Assembly: GCF_018476645.1 (NCBI RefSeq)
Contig: NZ_JAHCTB010000001.1
Coordinates: forward strand, 558,001 to 622,000
Reading direction: 5' to 3'
Origin: Aequorivita echinoideorum
Lineage (GTDB): Bacteria > Bacteroidota > Bacteroidia > Flavobacteriales > Flavobacteriaceae
Length of the DNA stretch: 64,000 bases
The notes under the pieces were generated by a model. The model was not told where the DNA came from and did not search any database. It was given only the letters and a program-made list of their open reading frames with translations. Numbering within the stretch: position 1 is the first letter of the stretch; the number at the start of each line of letters is the position of its first letter. Position numbers and translations under genes: made by a program. This document shows, one piece after another, positions 1 to 8,657 of the stretch.

Positions 1-3000
1 ATTTTTTGTTTTTTATCAAAAGTAATATCGAAAACATCTGCTAAGTATAACTGCGGAAATGCTGCAGAAGTAGTCTGTTCCACGCATCCGTACGGATAAT
101 GGATTAAATATTCCATTCGTTTTCCGAAATCCATTGGTGGCAACGTTGAAAATTCAAGCATTGCGGTGTTGCTTCCAGGCACGCCAAATGTTTCAAAATT
201 GATAGTTTGCGAAGCATTTTCGTTCACAGTGTAATTGGTGGATTTCTGAGAAATCGGATTCGGGTTTTCAACATCAATTTCTACTTTGTAGCTTGCTTTT
301 TCGCCATTTCCTGATGCGATAACTTCAATGGTTTGAAATTCCTGTGTTGGCAACACTTCAAATTCAAAATTGACAATCTGTTCTCCCGGTTCGGTAAAGG
401 AAATGGTTTTTGAAGAACCATTTTTCGGTTTCAGCGCATCTCCTGTTTTTACTGAAATGGTAGCGGTTTTCACCTTATTCTCCATTGCAAAAACGGTAAC
501 GGGAAGTGTAACGGTTTCGCCCGGTGATAATTTCCGCGGAAGCGAAGCCAGCACCATTAGCGGAGTACGGACGGGGGTAGTTTTTTCCGTACTGCCGTAA
601 GCACTTTTCGTTTTATCGCCGGCAATGACCATCGTTCGCACCGAACCAATGTAATTCGGCATCAAAATAGTGTGCGACGCAGTTTTTCCAGCGGTGAGTT
701 CAAACGGTCCTAAATATTTCACAACGGGTTTGAAACGGTCGGCTTTTCGGTTTTTTGCGCCCAAAGCCGCATCGCCACCACCTATTGCGTAAATATTATC
801 GACACTGCCGGAATATGCGCCAATGACATAATCGAACATATCAAACGTCTTTACGCCCAGTGCTTCGCGACTGTAAAACGCTTCGTGGATATCGGGCGTT
901 GCAAAGCGGGTTAAATCCAGCAAACCTTCATCAACAACAGCAATGGTATACGTCATCGGTTTGTTATTTTCTTCGGAAACTTTTACGGTAAATTTTTCCT
1001 CAGGTTTCAGCACATTTGGCATCGTGATTTTTGGGCGAAGTACTGTTGAGGCATCTTCAACCAAAATCGGCACGACACCGTAAAGCCGTATCGGCAAATC
1101 GTTTTTAGTCTGATTATGCGGTTGCAGCAGCGAAATATTCACATAAATGTTGGGCGCCATTTCCTTTGTGATTTTTATTGCGGCTTTGGTTTCGCCTTTT
1201 CTGGTCTCAATCCAATGCGTGGCCAAAACTTCGGTTCCATTTTCAACACTAATCAAAGCGTGGCCGTCACTTCCCGAAGGAAAAGTTATAAACGCTTCCT
1301 CCCCAACGTTGTATTTTTCCTTATCTGCTGAAAAGACCAGCATTTTTGCACTCTCCGAATCCGCATCGTTTGGGCGTTGCCACCAATTTCTATAGAAATA
1401 AGTTACGCGACCCGTTGCGTGCCCAGACTCTTTATCAATGACACGAATTAAATACCTTCCGCCCTGCTCTTCCGGAATATTTACGGTGAATTTTCCTTTT
1501 CCGCTACCATCGGTTTGTACTGTAAATTCTTTTACGGGACGGTGAACGGTTGCATTTTCATAGGTAGAAAGATTGTCCGAGCCGCGATTCCACCACCAGC
1601 GCCATTCAATTTGGAACACTTTTACTTCAAGCTCACGACCAGCCGATGTTTTGCCCTGTGCATCTACGGAAACTACATCAAATGTGGTATTTTCATCTGT
1701 AAAATAAGAACCATAACGTCCCGCTTCGGGTGACTTTAACCCCACAAAATGTGTGAATGGCGCCAAGTCTTTCGAAAATACATCCATCGAGAAATCGCCG
1801 CCGCCTTCGTACACTTTGGTTAAAAATGTAGCCTTCAGCATTCCCGGTGCGTTTTTCCCGATTTCCATATTTTGACTGAAAGAAATAATTCCTTCCGAAG
1901 AAAGTTGCGCATCCAAAATGGGCAATTCCACTTTATTGAATTTACGGATGGGATCAATGAAATTATATTTTGAAAATTTCGGAAAAGCAGAAGTGCTGGA
2001 TTGCAGCGTGGCATTCATATCAATCTTCAAATTTCGACCCGGGGAGCCGTGAAGCCACATCGCGCTCGCTTTTCCCTTCACGGGTTTTGTGGCATCAAGA
2101 ATATCATCATCAAAATCCAATTTTATTTTTAATCGGTTGGGTTTAATGGTCGCAACTTTTAAGGTGTGTGAAAATTGCGCGCCGCCGACCGTTATGGTTG
2201 CATTCCAGTTTCCGGTTGGGGCAGAAGCATCGGTCTTTATTGGAAAATAATAGAAGCCCCCTCTGCCTGTGGCATCTCCCCCGAGGGAGGTGAAATTTGT
2301 ATCACTGTTTAAAACAGTTCGTTGTACCAGTTTTCCGCGGGCATCGGTTACGGAAAGGGTAACGGGATGATTTTTTGGGAGTGGATTTGCATTGTCATTT
2401 AGCGCAAAAGTTAGGTGAATGCTGTCGCCGGGACGGTACACACCTCTTTCAGTATATATATAGCCCTTTAAGCCTCTTTGCAACTGCTTTCCGGAAACAT
2501 CAAAATTACTCATGGAAAGCGCATTACCATCCTCCAATTTTACATAGGCAAAATTATTTCCCTTTTGGGCCACCGCGAAAGCTGCATTTTTATTGCTGTC
2601 ATAAAGTGTAGAACCGTCGCCTTCGGTAGTTATGGTTTCAATTAATTGCTGTTGATAATTGAAGAGCTGGATTTTCACGCCACTTTCAGGCTTCGCAGAA
2701 ACAAGGTTTGTAGTGAAAAAATGGTAGCTTCGGTTGTTGCCCTTTTTCACAATCAATCCCAAATCTGAGCCCAAAATATTTGCTGTAACTACGCGCTCCT
2801 CATTATAATATGCGGGATGGCAGGGGTTGTCTTGCTCTTCCCAATTGTAGGTGTAATTTCGCCAGCGGTAAATTTCATTGTCCCAATAACGCTGTTCACG
2901 TATTTCTTCATCTTCCGTGGTATCTGTGGCGTAATAGGATTCATCCTCATAATACTCCTCATAATTTTCATTTTTATCGGAATTCTCTTCGGAAGGGTTT

Positions 3001-4355
3001 TCCACGCATTCATATATTATGTATTCTTTTTTAAAGCTAAATTCCAATTGGTAAATGGCGCCGGGGTCTGCTTTGAAGTATTCAGATAAATTCACGGCAT
3101 ACGCTTTCCAACTTCCGTTTAGGGCCAGATCATTATTTTTTAATTCAATGGTTTTCTTCGCAATACGCCTGCCCACACGGCGGATATCGTACGTATTATT
3201 GTCATTCAGATTATAATTTTGGAGAAACTGGAGGACGTTGTTCTCATAAATTTTAATGACGCGCACATCAACCTTTGAGAGATTAACCGCTTCAAAATAA
3301 ACAGGTGTTGAAGTGGAATTGGGAAGAATTACGCCCTTTGAAACCATTCGCACGGCGGGCTTTAGCTGCTCAAAAGAGATCAATTCAGAAAATTCATTTT
3401 TAAGGCTGAAACCTTCAGTATTTTTAATTCCCGTGAAAACTGTAACCCGAACATCACCCAATACACGATTTGGCGGATACACGTTTAAAATATTTCCGTT
3501 GACCTCGTAACGCAAATCCTGTGAATTTTCAATGTTGACCAATCCCGAAAAATCCTGATTTTCCTGTAACGGGTCCGAAAAATTGATACTCAAAAGTGCC
3601 GCTGGCGACAATGTGCTACTAATGTCCACGATGGTAAAATTGTTCTGTCCGGGAATATTGAAGGTGTTTTCACCTTTGTTTTCAGCTTTTATTGGTTTTC
3701 CGTCCCATTTTATAATAATTTCAGAATCGTCAACTTTCCTGCTTATGCTGTCTATTGTAAAATTGAAGAATGTGGCATCCTCACTTTCGTAAGACCATTT
3801 TAATGAGAGTTCTTTTCCATCTTGAGTAGCTGAGACTAATTTCTTGGCTTTTTCCAGTGAGATAAGATCTGAAGTTGTCACGCTTGCCTCCACATATTGC
3901 CATTGTTTGCTGTAGCTTTGTAATTTTCCCAAATCCACTTTAAAATTTGGTTTGATTGTATGAAAACTGAAAGTATAGCTTTTAAATTCTTTCGAAATAT
4001 CTTCATAAAACTTATCCAGTTTAACCGCCACCGCATATTCGGTATCGGGTTTCAAATAATTTGAAGGTTGAAATATGAGCGTCTTTCCATTTTCAATTCG
4101 CAATTTGCCGTCAACTTTGGGTGAAATCTTCAAATACGCTCCGGCGTCCAGCTCTTGCGTCATTTCAAATTGCTCAACGGTTTTGGCCAACTCAATTCGA
4201 ATTTCCGTGGCAATGGATTGATTGCCGTACGTATTATAGGATATATATTCCTTGAATTTGAAAAGATTATCCGTTTCAGCAAAATCTTTCTTTTTGGAAC
4301 AAGAACTTATAAAAATTAAAATAGAGAGGAGAAACAGACGTGAAGCGAATTTCAT
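1..4355 (-). CDS. Bacterial alpha-2-macroglobulin family lipoprotein (C-terminus beyond window)
   Basis: Large envelope protein of the alpha-2-macroglobulin family, thought to trap proteases in the periplasm. The minus-strand frame is open from ATG at 4355 to the left edge, giving about 1451 visible residues. It begins with a lipoprotein signal (hydrophobic FLLSILIFISSC, lipobox Cys19). Long beta-rich MG-domain sequence follows, with an acidic Glu/Tyr-rich insert near residues 450-480. The macroglobulin stretch YTERGVYRPGDS lies near residue 630. The thioester motif YGCVEQTT is at about residues 1422-1429, with Cys1424 at nt 84-86, so the complement-like thioester appears intact. Only the alpha-helical thioester region and receptor-like C-terminus are missing, off the edge. 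In many bacteria the next gene is the penicillin-binding protein pbpC; that would lie outside the window. The family call is firm. Confidence 0.93.
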   Translation of the reverse strand, partial: MKFASRLFLLSILIFISSCSKKKDFAETDNLFKFKEYISYNTYGNQSIATEIRIELAKTVEQFEMTQELDAGAYLKISPKVDGKLRIENGKTLIFQPSNYLKPDTEYAVAVKLDKFYEDISKEFKSYTFSFHTIKPNFKVDLGKLQSYSKQWQYVEASVTTSDLISLEKAKKLVSATQDGKELSLKWSYESEDATFFNFTIDSISRKVDDSEIIIKWDGKPIKAENKGENTFNIPGQNNFTIVDISSTLSPAALLSINFSDPLQENQDFSGLVNIENSQDLRYEVNGNILNVYPPNRVLGDVRVTVFTGIKNTEGFSLKNEFSELISFEQLKPAVRMVSKGVILPNSTSTPVYFEAVNLSKVDVRVIKIYENNVLQFLQNYNLNDNNTYDIRRVGRRIAKKTIELKNNDLALNGSWKAYAVNLSEYFKADPGAIYQLEFSFKKEYIIYECVENPSEENSDKNENYEEYYEDESYYATDTTEDEEIREQRYWDNEIYRWRNYTYNWEEQDNPCHPAYYNEERVVTANILGSDLGLIVKKGNNRSYHFFTTNLVSAKPESGVKIQLFNYQQQLIETITTEGDGSTLYDSNKNAAFAVAQKGNNFAYVKLEDGNALSMSNFDVSGKQLQRGLKGYIYTERGVYRPGDSIHLTFALNDNANPLPKNHPVTLSVTDARGKLVQRTVLNSDTNFTSLGGDATGRGGFYYFPIKTDASAPTGNWNATITVGGAQFSHTLKVATIKPNRLKIKLDFDDDILDATKPVKGKASAMWLHGSPGRNLKIDMNATLQSSTSAFPKFSKYNFIDPIRKFNKVELPILDAQLSSEGIISFSQNMEIGKNAPGMLKATFLTKVYEGGGDFSMDVFSKDLAPFTHFVGLKSPEAGRYGSYFTDENTTFDVVSVDAQGKTSAGRELEVKVFQIEWRWWWNRGSDNLSTYENATVHRPVKEFTVQTDGSGKGKFTVNIPEEQGGRYLIRVIDKESGHATGRVTYFYRNWWQRPNDADSESAKMLVFSADKEKYNVGEEAFITFPSGSDGHALISVENGTEVLATHWIETRKGETKAAIKITKEMAPNIYVNISLLQPHNQTKNDLPIRLYGVVPILVEDASTVLRPKITMPNVLKPEEKFTVKVSEENNKPMTYTIAVVDEGLLDLTRFATPDIHEAFYSREALGVKTFDMFDYVIGAYSGSVDNIYAIGGGDAALGAKNRKADRFKPVVKYLGPFELTAGKTASHTILMPNYIGSVRTMVIAGDKTKSAYGSTEKTTPVRTPLMVLASLPRKLSPGETVTLPVTVFAMENKVKTATISVKTGDALKPKNGSSKTISFTEPGEQIVNFEFEVLPTQEFQTIEVIASGNGEKASYKVEIDVENPNPISQKSTNYTVNENASQTINFETFGVPGSNTAMLEFSTLPPMDFGKRMEYLIHYPYGCVEQTTSAAFPQLYLADVFDITFDKKQK

Positions 4356-4374
4356 AAAAATGGATTTTGAAATT

Positions 4375-4382
4375 TAAATGTA
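4375..4382 (-). promoter_or_regulatory. -7-like promoter element for the A2M gene
   Basis: The minus strand reads TACATTTA, seven of eight matches to the Bacteroidota -7 consensus TAnnTTTG, ending 19 nt before the ATG at 4355. No clear -33 TTTG was found at the usual spacing, so this is a moderate call. Confidence 0.4.
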
Positions 4383-4682
4383 AAAGAAAAAATGAAACGC
4401 CTGCAATGCGGATGCCAATATGATTACAAAAAAATAGCTAACAAAAATTCTTTTTTCTTTTGGAAAATTGAAACCTCGACGTTTTATAGAATAAAAACCA
4501 ACCAATTTCAACGATGAAAAGAAAATTTTAATCGATGAAATGCGCAAAAGTGATCATAAAAATGTTAAATTTTTCGTTTTCAAAAAATTTTTCATAACCT
4601 ACTAATATATCTTTGAAGTCAACAAAGTTGGGAGCTGAGCGAACATTTACAAATCAATTCATTTAAAAAAACGTTCATTTTA
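4383..4682. other. AT-rich intergenic region between divergent genes
   Basis: About 300 bp with no credible open reading frame, between the divergent A2M and CAP lipoprotein genes. It holds an imperfect copy (4532-4543, TCGATGAAATGC) of the direct repeat found at 4683-4715. No RNA gene or terminator is evident. It is most likely upstream regulatory DNA for both genes. Confidence 0.5.
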
Positions 4683-4715
4683 TCGATAAAGTGTAACGAT
4701 TTTTCGATAAAGTGT
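4683..4715 (+). repeat. Two exact 12-bp direct repeats, 21-bp period
   Basis: TCGATAAAGTGT occurs at 4683-4694 and again at 4704-4715. The 21-bp period is two helical turns, so both copies face the same side of the DNA. They lie just upstream of the -7 element at 4737, where a paired regulator site would sit. The binding protein is unknown. Confidence 0.55.
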
Positions 4716-4736
4716 TTTTTTGGTTATAATTTTTTC

Positions 4737-4744
4737 TATATTTG
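4737..4744 (+). promoter_or_regulatory. -7 promoter element of the CAP lipoprotein gene
   Basis: TATATTTG matches TAnnTTTG exactly. Transcription would start near 4751, giving a leader of about 32 nt to the ATG at 4783. This excludes the longer in-frame start at 4720, which lies upstream of the promoter. Confidence 0.65.
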
Positions 4745-4782
4745 AACCAACATCATGCCCCAAATTTGATGTCCCCAAAATT

Positions 4783-5289
4783 ATGCACCTACTAAAACGC
4801 AACCTACTTGCAATGGCATTGTTTTGCCTAGTTTTTACCTCTTGCTCAAAAGAGGACGTTATTGAGAATGAAGCGGCTAAGTACGAAATTGACCTCAGCA
4901 TTGTTCAAAAAAATAATACCGAGATGTCTAGCCGAGTGCTGGATTTGGTAAACATACACCGTAAATCTATCGGTCTTGCGCCGCTTCAGTCTGATAACGC
5001 CTATGCTTCCGCTTACGCCGTTGAACATACAGAATACATGATAGACGTGGACAAAGTAAATCACGATAATTTTGGTTACAGAAACCAAGCATTGCAATAT
5101 CACGGTGCTGAGAGCGTAGGCGAAAATGTAGCTTTTGGCTATGATTCTCCCGAAAAAGTAGTTGCTGCTTGGCTGAACAGCCCAGGTCACCGCGATGTAA
5201 TTGAAGGAAACTATACACATACTGGTTTCGGTTTTATTCCAGACGCAAAAGGCCGTATGTATTTTACACAACTTTTTTATAGAAAGTAA
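4783..5289 (+). CDS. CAP-domain (SCP/PR1-like) lipoprotein
   Basis: 168-residue CAP-superfamily protein, related to YkwD-type secreted proteins, of uncertain biochemical activity. The chosen ATG gives a clean lipoprotein signal, MHLLKRNLLAMALFCLVFTSC, with lipobox Cys21. The earlier in-frame ATG at 4720 would bury the signal peptide and precede the promoter. The CAP fold is shown by VNIHRKSIGLAPL, the His-containing segments EHTEYM and NHDNF, GENVAFG, and the signature AAWLNSPGHRDVI followed by YTHTGFGF. It is anchored in the envelope, probably periplasmic or outer-membrane facing. It is a single gene; the next gene starts 70 bp downstream behind a large inverted repeat. A long antisense frame (4846-5271) is a shadow. 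Confidence 0.9.
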   Translation: MHLLKRNLLAMALFCLVFTSCSKEDVIENEAAKYEIDLSIVQKNNTEMSSRVLDLVNIHRKSIGLAPLQSDNAYASAYAVEHTEYMIDVDKVNHDNFGYRNQALQYHGAESVGENVAFGYDSPEKVVAAWLNSPGHRDVIEGNYTHTGFGFIPDAKGRMYFTQLFYRK

Positions 5290-5318
5290 ACCTCACTTCC
5301 ACTTTTCTATTAGTCATA

Positions 5319-5361
5319 ATTGCCGTATTTTTACGATGTAACATCCTAAAAATACGGCAAT
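5319..5361 (+). promoter_or_regulatory. Perfect 15-bp inverted repeat covering the haaO start codon
   Basis: ATTGCCGTATTTTTA (5319-5333) and its exact reverse complement (5347-5361) are separated by 13 nt. The right arm contains the first two bases of the ATG at 5360-5362. In RNA it would hide the start codon. In DNA it could be an operator, because the left arm also contains TATTTTTA, one base from the -7 consensus. It could also end transcription of the CAP gene, but no U-tract follows. Confidence 0.7.
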
Positions 5362-5896
5362 GGCTATTAAAAAACCTTTTAATCTTAATAACTGGATAGA
5401 TGAAAATCGCGATTTGCTAAAGCCGCCCGTAGGCAACAAAAACTTATATGCCGATGCGGATGATTATATAGTTATGGTGGTAGCCGGGCCCAATGCCAGA
5501 AAAGATTATCATTATAATGAAACAGAAGAACTATTTTACCAATTGGAAGGAAATATTCAAGTTGCTATTCAAGAGAATGGTGAGAAAAAAGTGATGGAGC
5601 TCGGTCCTGGCGATATGTATTTGCATCCGGCGAAAGTACCGCATTCACCATCCCGTAGCGAAGGTTCCATAGGTTTGGTAATTGAAAGGAAAAGAACAGA
5701 TTTAGAAGGAAAGGATGGTCTTTTGTGGTTTTGCGATAACTGCAACAACAAATTATATGAAGTTTACTTTCCTTTAAACAATATTGAAACCGATTTTCTT
5801 AAACACTTCAAACATTTCTACGGAAGTAAGGAATTGCGAACTTGTAACAAATGCGGCACGGTGATGGACACAGACCCGCGTTTTATCCAAGATTAA
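5360..5896 (+). CDS. nbaC: 3-hydroxyanthranilate 3,4-dioxygenase
   Basis: 178 residues, the usual length for the bacterial enzyme (also called HaaO). This cytosolic Fe(II) dioxygenase opens the 3-hydroxyanthranilate ring to 2-amino-3-carboxymuconate semialdehyde, in tryptophan/kynurenine catabolism or de novo NAD (quinolinate) synthesis. Cupin iron ligands are visible as His51 and Glu57 (HYNETEELFYQLEG) and His95 (HPAKVPHSPSR). The C-terminal rubredoxin-like metal site of the bacterial enzyme is present: Cys125-x2-Cys128 and Cys162-x2-Cys165. The following aldehyde dehydrogenase, 99 bp away, has its own promoter. No other kynurenine-pathway genes lie in the window. The start codon lies inside a perfect inverted repeat, suggesting tight control. 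Confidence 0.95.
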   Translation: MAIKKPFNLNNWIDENRDLLKPPVGNKNLYADADDYIVMVVAGPNARKDYHYNETEELFYQLEGNIQVAIQENGEKKVMELGPGDMYLHPAKVPHSPSRSEGSIGLVIERKRTDLEGKDGLLWFCDNCNNKLYEVYFPLNNIETDFLKHFKHFYGSKELRTCNKCGTVMDTDPRFIQD

Positions 5897-5950
5897 GGAC
5901 ATATTATTCAAACACATACCGTTTTGCTTTTCAGTGTTACAGGCAATATG

Positions 5951-5958
5951 TACCTTTG
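5951..5958 (+). promoter_or_regulatory. -7 promoter element of the aldehyde dehydrogenase gene
   Basis: TACCTTTG matches TAnnTTTG. A TTTG lies 24 nt upstream (5923-5926), slightly further than usual. It indicates independent transcription of the downstream gene. Confidence 0.6.
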
Positions 5959-5995
5959 TGCTTCATTCAATTTTTAGAATAAAATTCAATAAAAT

Positions 5996-7549
5996 ATGCA
6001 AACAGCAACCACTAGCTTCGGCATTGATGAAGCATTGGAAAAATTAGGAATTCAACAGACAAACAAGGGAACTTCCACAGGAAAAAATTGGTTTTCAAAT
6101 GGTACGGAATTTACCTCCAGCTCTCCAGTTGACGGGCAGGAAATTGCGAAGGTTTCATCCACTTTAAAAGAAGACTATGAAAAAGTAATGGAAAGTGCCA
6201 CCTCAGCTTTCAAGACTTGGAGGCTTAAGCCTGCGCCACAACGCGGTGAAATCGTGCGCCAGTTTGGGGAAGAATTGCGAAGGCTAAAAGAGCCCCTCGG
6301 AAAATTGGTTTCCTATGAAATGGGAAAAAGCTATCAAGAGGGTCTTGGTGAGGTTCAAGAAATGATTGACATCTGCGATTTTGCAGTGGGTCTCTCCCGC
6401 CAACTCCATGGGTTGACCATGCACAGCGAACGCCCCGGCCACAGGATGTACGAGCAGTATCACCCTATGGGTGTTGTAGGCATAATCTCCGCATTCAATT
6501 TTCCTGTTGCCGTTTGGGCTTGGAATACGGCATTGGCTTGGATCTGTGGCGATGTTTGCGTTTGGAAACCTTCTGAAAAAACACCTCTTTGCGGAATTGC
6601 ATGTCAAAAAATTGCTGCGAAAGTATTTGCCGATAATAATTTACCAGAAGGAATTTCCTGCCTCATTAACGGCGATTACAAAGTTGGCGAGATGATGACC
6701 AACGATAACCGCGTTCCTTTGGTTTCAGCGACTGGTTCGATAAGGATGGGAAAAATTGTTGCACAGGCCGTAGCGGGACGTTTGGGAAAATCGTTGCTTG
6801 AATTGGGCGGAAATAATGCAATAATTGTTACTCCCGATGCCGATATAAAAATGACCGTAATTGGTGCCGTTTTTGGCGCGGTTGGAACTGCCGGCCAGCG
6901 CTGCACCTCAACCCGAAGATTGATTATCCACGAAAGTATTTATGATAAAGTTAAAGACGCCGTGGTCGATGCCTACAAACAATTGAAAATTGGAAATCCG
7001 CTGGACGAAAAAAATCACGTTGGGCCATTAATCGATAAAGATGCGGTGAAAATGTACAACCAAGCTCTTGAAAAAGTAGTTGCCGAAGGTGGAAATATCA
7101 TTGTTGAAGGTGGCGTCCTTCAAGGTGAAGGATACGAAAGTGGTTGCTATGTAAAACCAGCAATTGCAGAAGCAGAAAACGGTTTTGAAATTGTGCAGCA
7201 CGAAACATTTGCGCCAGTTCTCTATCTTCTTAAGTACACTGGCGATGTTGAAAATGCAATTGAACTTCAAAATGGCGTGGTACAAGGGCTTTCCTCTGCA
7301 ATTATGACGAACAATCTTCGCGAAGCAGAACGATTCTTGTCCCATTCGGGTAGTGATTGCGGAATTGCGAATGTAAATATAGGTACAAGCGGAGCCGAAA
7401 TTGGCGGTGCTTTTGGCGGTGAAAAAGAAACCGGCGGGGGTCGTGAAAGTGGAAGCGATGCCTGGAAAGTTTACATGCGCAGACAGACAAATACCATCAA
7501 TTATACAACAGAATTACCCCTTGCACAAGGGATAAAATTTGATTTGTAA
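5996..7549 (+). CDS. amaB: ALDH7-family aldehyde dehydrogenase (alpha-aminoadipic semialdehyde dehydrogenase type)
   Basis: 517-residue NAD(P)-dependent aldehyde dehydrogenase. Sequence style and length match the ALDH7A1/AmaB group, which oxidises alpha-aminoadipate semialdehyde (piperideine-6-carboxylate) in lysine degradation. Visible landmarks are the cofactor-binding stretch ISAFNFPVAVWAWN (about 164-177) and KPSEKTP, the general base Glu269 in LLELGGNN, the nucleophile Cys303 in GTAGQRCTSTRR, and the late motif ETFAPVLY. The family is clear; the substrate is inferred, as no other lysine-degradation genes are nearby. The gene ends at a strong bidirectional terminator shared with the convergent desaturase gene. 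The start is the first ATG after the promoter. Confidence 0.88.
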   Translation: MQTATTSFGIDEALEKLGIQQTNKGTSTGKNWFSNGTEFTSSSPVDGQEIAKVSSTLKEDYEKVMESATSAFKTWRLKPAPQRGEIVRQFGEELRRLKEPLGKLVSYEMGKSYQEGLGEVQEMIDICDFAVGLSRQLHGLTMHSERPGHRMYEQYHPMGVVGIISAFNFPVAVWAWNTALAWICGDVCVWKPSEKTPLCGIACQKIAAKVFADNNLPEGISCLINGDYKVGEMMTNDNRVPLVSATGSIRMGKIVAQAVAGRLGKSLLELGGNNAIIVTPDADIKMTVIGAVFGAVGTAGQRCTSTRRLIIHESIYDKVKDAVVDAYKQLKIGNPLDEKNHVGPLIDKDAVKMYNQALEKVVAEGGNIIVEGGVLQGEGYESGCYVKPAIAEAENGFEIVQHETFAPVLYLLKYTGDVENAIELQNGVVQGLSSAIMTNNLREAERFLSHSGSDCGIANVNIGTSGAEIGGAFGGEKETGGGRESGSDAWKVYMRRQTNTINYTTELPLAQGIKFDL

Positions 7550-7575
7550 TTGATTTGAATAAATTTGATATCAAT

Positions 7576-7608
7576 AAAAAAGCCGCTTCAGAAGAAGCGG
7601 CTTTTTTT
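7576..7608. terminator. Bidirectional rho-independent terminator
   Basis: AGCCGCTTC (7581-7589) and GAAGCGGCT (7594-7602) form a 9-bp stem with loop AGAA, flanked by an A-run on the left and a T-run on the right. It serves the plus-strand aldehyde dehydrogenase and the minus-strand desaturase; the T-run reaches the desaturase stop codon. Confidence 0.93.
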
Positions 7609-8596
7609 ATACCATTCCATTTGCTTCAACCCATTTGAAGCGATTGGTATCTTGCGGAATTTTAATTCTTTCAGCAATGCGCATCATTCGTGCTGGTAAC
7701 TTCAAAAGATAATCGCGTGCTTTTTCAGCTTCATCCGTAAGATTAGTTATTTTTGAAATTTCCCAATGCGCATTCAATTTTTCCAAAATATCTATATAAT
7801 CAAATGTGGTGTAAACACCCAATCGTTGTGCAGCATTACTGAAATCATCAAAAGCGGAAGCCATTTTCCCACCACTTTGCCGAAGATTTTGTGCAGGCAT
7901 GATAATCTTTTTCTGCATCATATCCTGAAACGCAAGCATCATTTCACTCGCATCGTATTCAAATATGGTTTTAACAAATTCCCTATATGCAAGATGGTGG
8001 CGCATTTCATCTCCAGCAATAATAGTACACATTTTTGCTAAAATCTTATTCCCATTTTGCTTAGCAATCCTTCCCACACGCTTATGCGAAACATTGGTTG
8101 CAAGTTCTTGAAAACTGGTATAAATAAAATTTCTGTAAGGATCGCGGCCTGTTCCCACTTCAAAACCATCGTTAATAAGATGCTGCGTGGTTTTTTCAAC
8201 TTCGCGCATATTTACACGCCCCGAGAGATACAGATATTTATTGAGGGCATCGCCGTGGCGGTTTTCCTCTCCGGTCCAGTGGCGAATCCATTTGCTCCAA
8301 CCATTTCGGCCATGCTGATCCACGCCTTCCATATCCATCAACCAACTTTCATAGGTTGGCAAAGCTTCTTCCGTGACCATATCACCCACCAAAACTACCC
8401 AAAAATCATAACCCAATTCTGTGGCCTCGCCACGTAATTGCTGTATTTGTTCTACATAATTTTCGTTTTGAAGGTCAGGCAAAAGATCTGATGGCTGCCA
8501 AATTTCCTCGACAGGAATCAGATATTTTTCAACATAACTGTCTATTTGTTTTTCAACAGTCTGCATCACTTCCAAACGCACATTTTTTAAGGCCAT
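7607..8596 (-). CDS. Soluble acyl-ACP desaturase (di-iron, FA_desaturase_2)
   Basis: 329-residue soluble di-iron desaturase that puts a double bond into acyl-ACP chains, relevant to membrane fluidity. Di-iron ligands are visible: Glu77 region (VTEEALPTYE), E111-N-R-H114 in WTGEENRHGD, Glu164 (SFQELAT), and E197-M-R-H200 in AGDEMRHHLAYREF, the two ExxH motifs of the family. The ATG at 8596 begins MALKNVRLEVMQ and lies 20 nt after an exact TATATTTG element. A longer in-frame start at 8704 would overlap the next gene and add a non-homologous basic leader. Acyl-chain specificity cannot be read from the sequence. Confidence 0.93.
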   Translation of the reverse strand: MALKNVRLEVMQTVEKQIDSYVEKYLIPVEEIWQPSDLLPDLQNENYVEQIQQLRGEATELGYDFWVVLVGDMVTEEALPTYESWLMDMEGVDQHGRNGWSKWIRHWTGEENRHGDALNKYLYLSGRVNMREVEKTTQHLINDGFEVGTGRDPYRNFIYTSFQELATNVSHKRVGRIAKQNGNKILAKMCTIIAGDEMRHHLAYREFVKTIFEYDASEMMLAFQDMMQKKIIMPAQNLRQSGGKMASAFDDFSNAAQRLGVYTTFDYIDILEKLNAHWEISKITNLTDEAEKARDYLLKLPARMMRIAERIKIPQDTNRFKWVEANGMV

Positions 8597-8615
8597 AATT
8601 TTTTTCTGAATTCTA

Positions 8616-8623
8616 CAAATATA
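8616..8623 (-). promoter_or_regulatory. -7 promoter element of the desaturase gene
   Basis: The minus strand reads TATATTTG, an exact TAnnTTTG match, 20 nt before the ATG at 8596. It decides between the two possible start codons. Confidence 0.68.
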
Positions 8624-8657
8624 GTATTTGCGCCGTGTACTTTCTAATAAAGAAGTC

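Noticed and set aside
1116-3089. Plus-strand frames inside the A2M gene (such as 2817-3089)
   Set aside because: The minus-strand A2M frame is open over the whole region and shows clear family motifs; the plus-strand frames are shadows.
4720-4782. Upstream start for the CAP lipoprotein
   Set aside because: It lies before the -7 element and would place 21 extra residues ahead of a perfect lipoprotein signal.
4846-5271. 141-codon minus-strand frame opposite the CAP gene
   Set aside because: The plus strand has a complete CAP domain and lipoprotein signal with a promoter; the antisense protein looks random.
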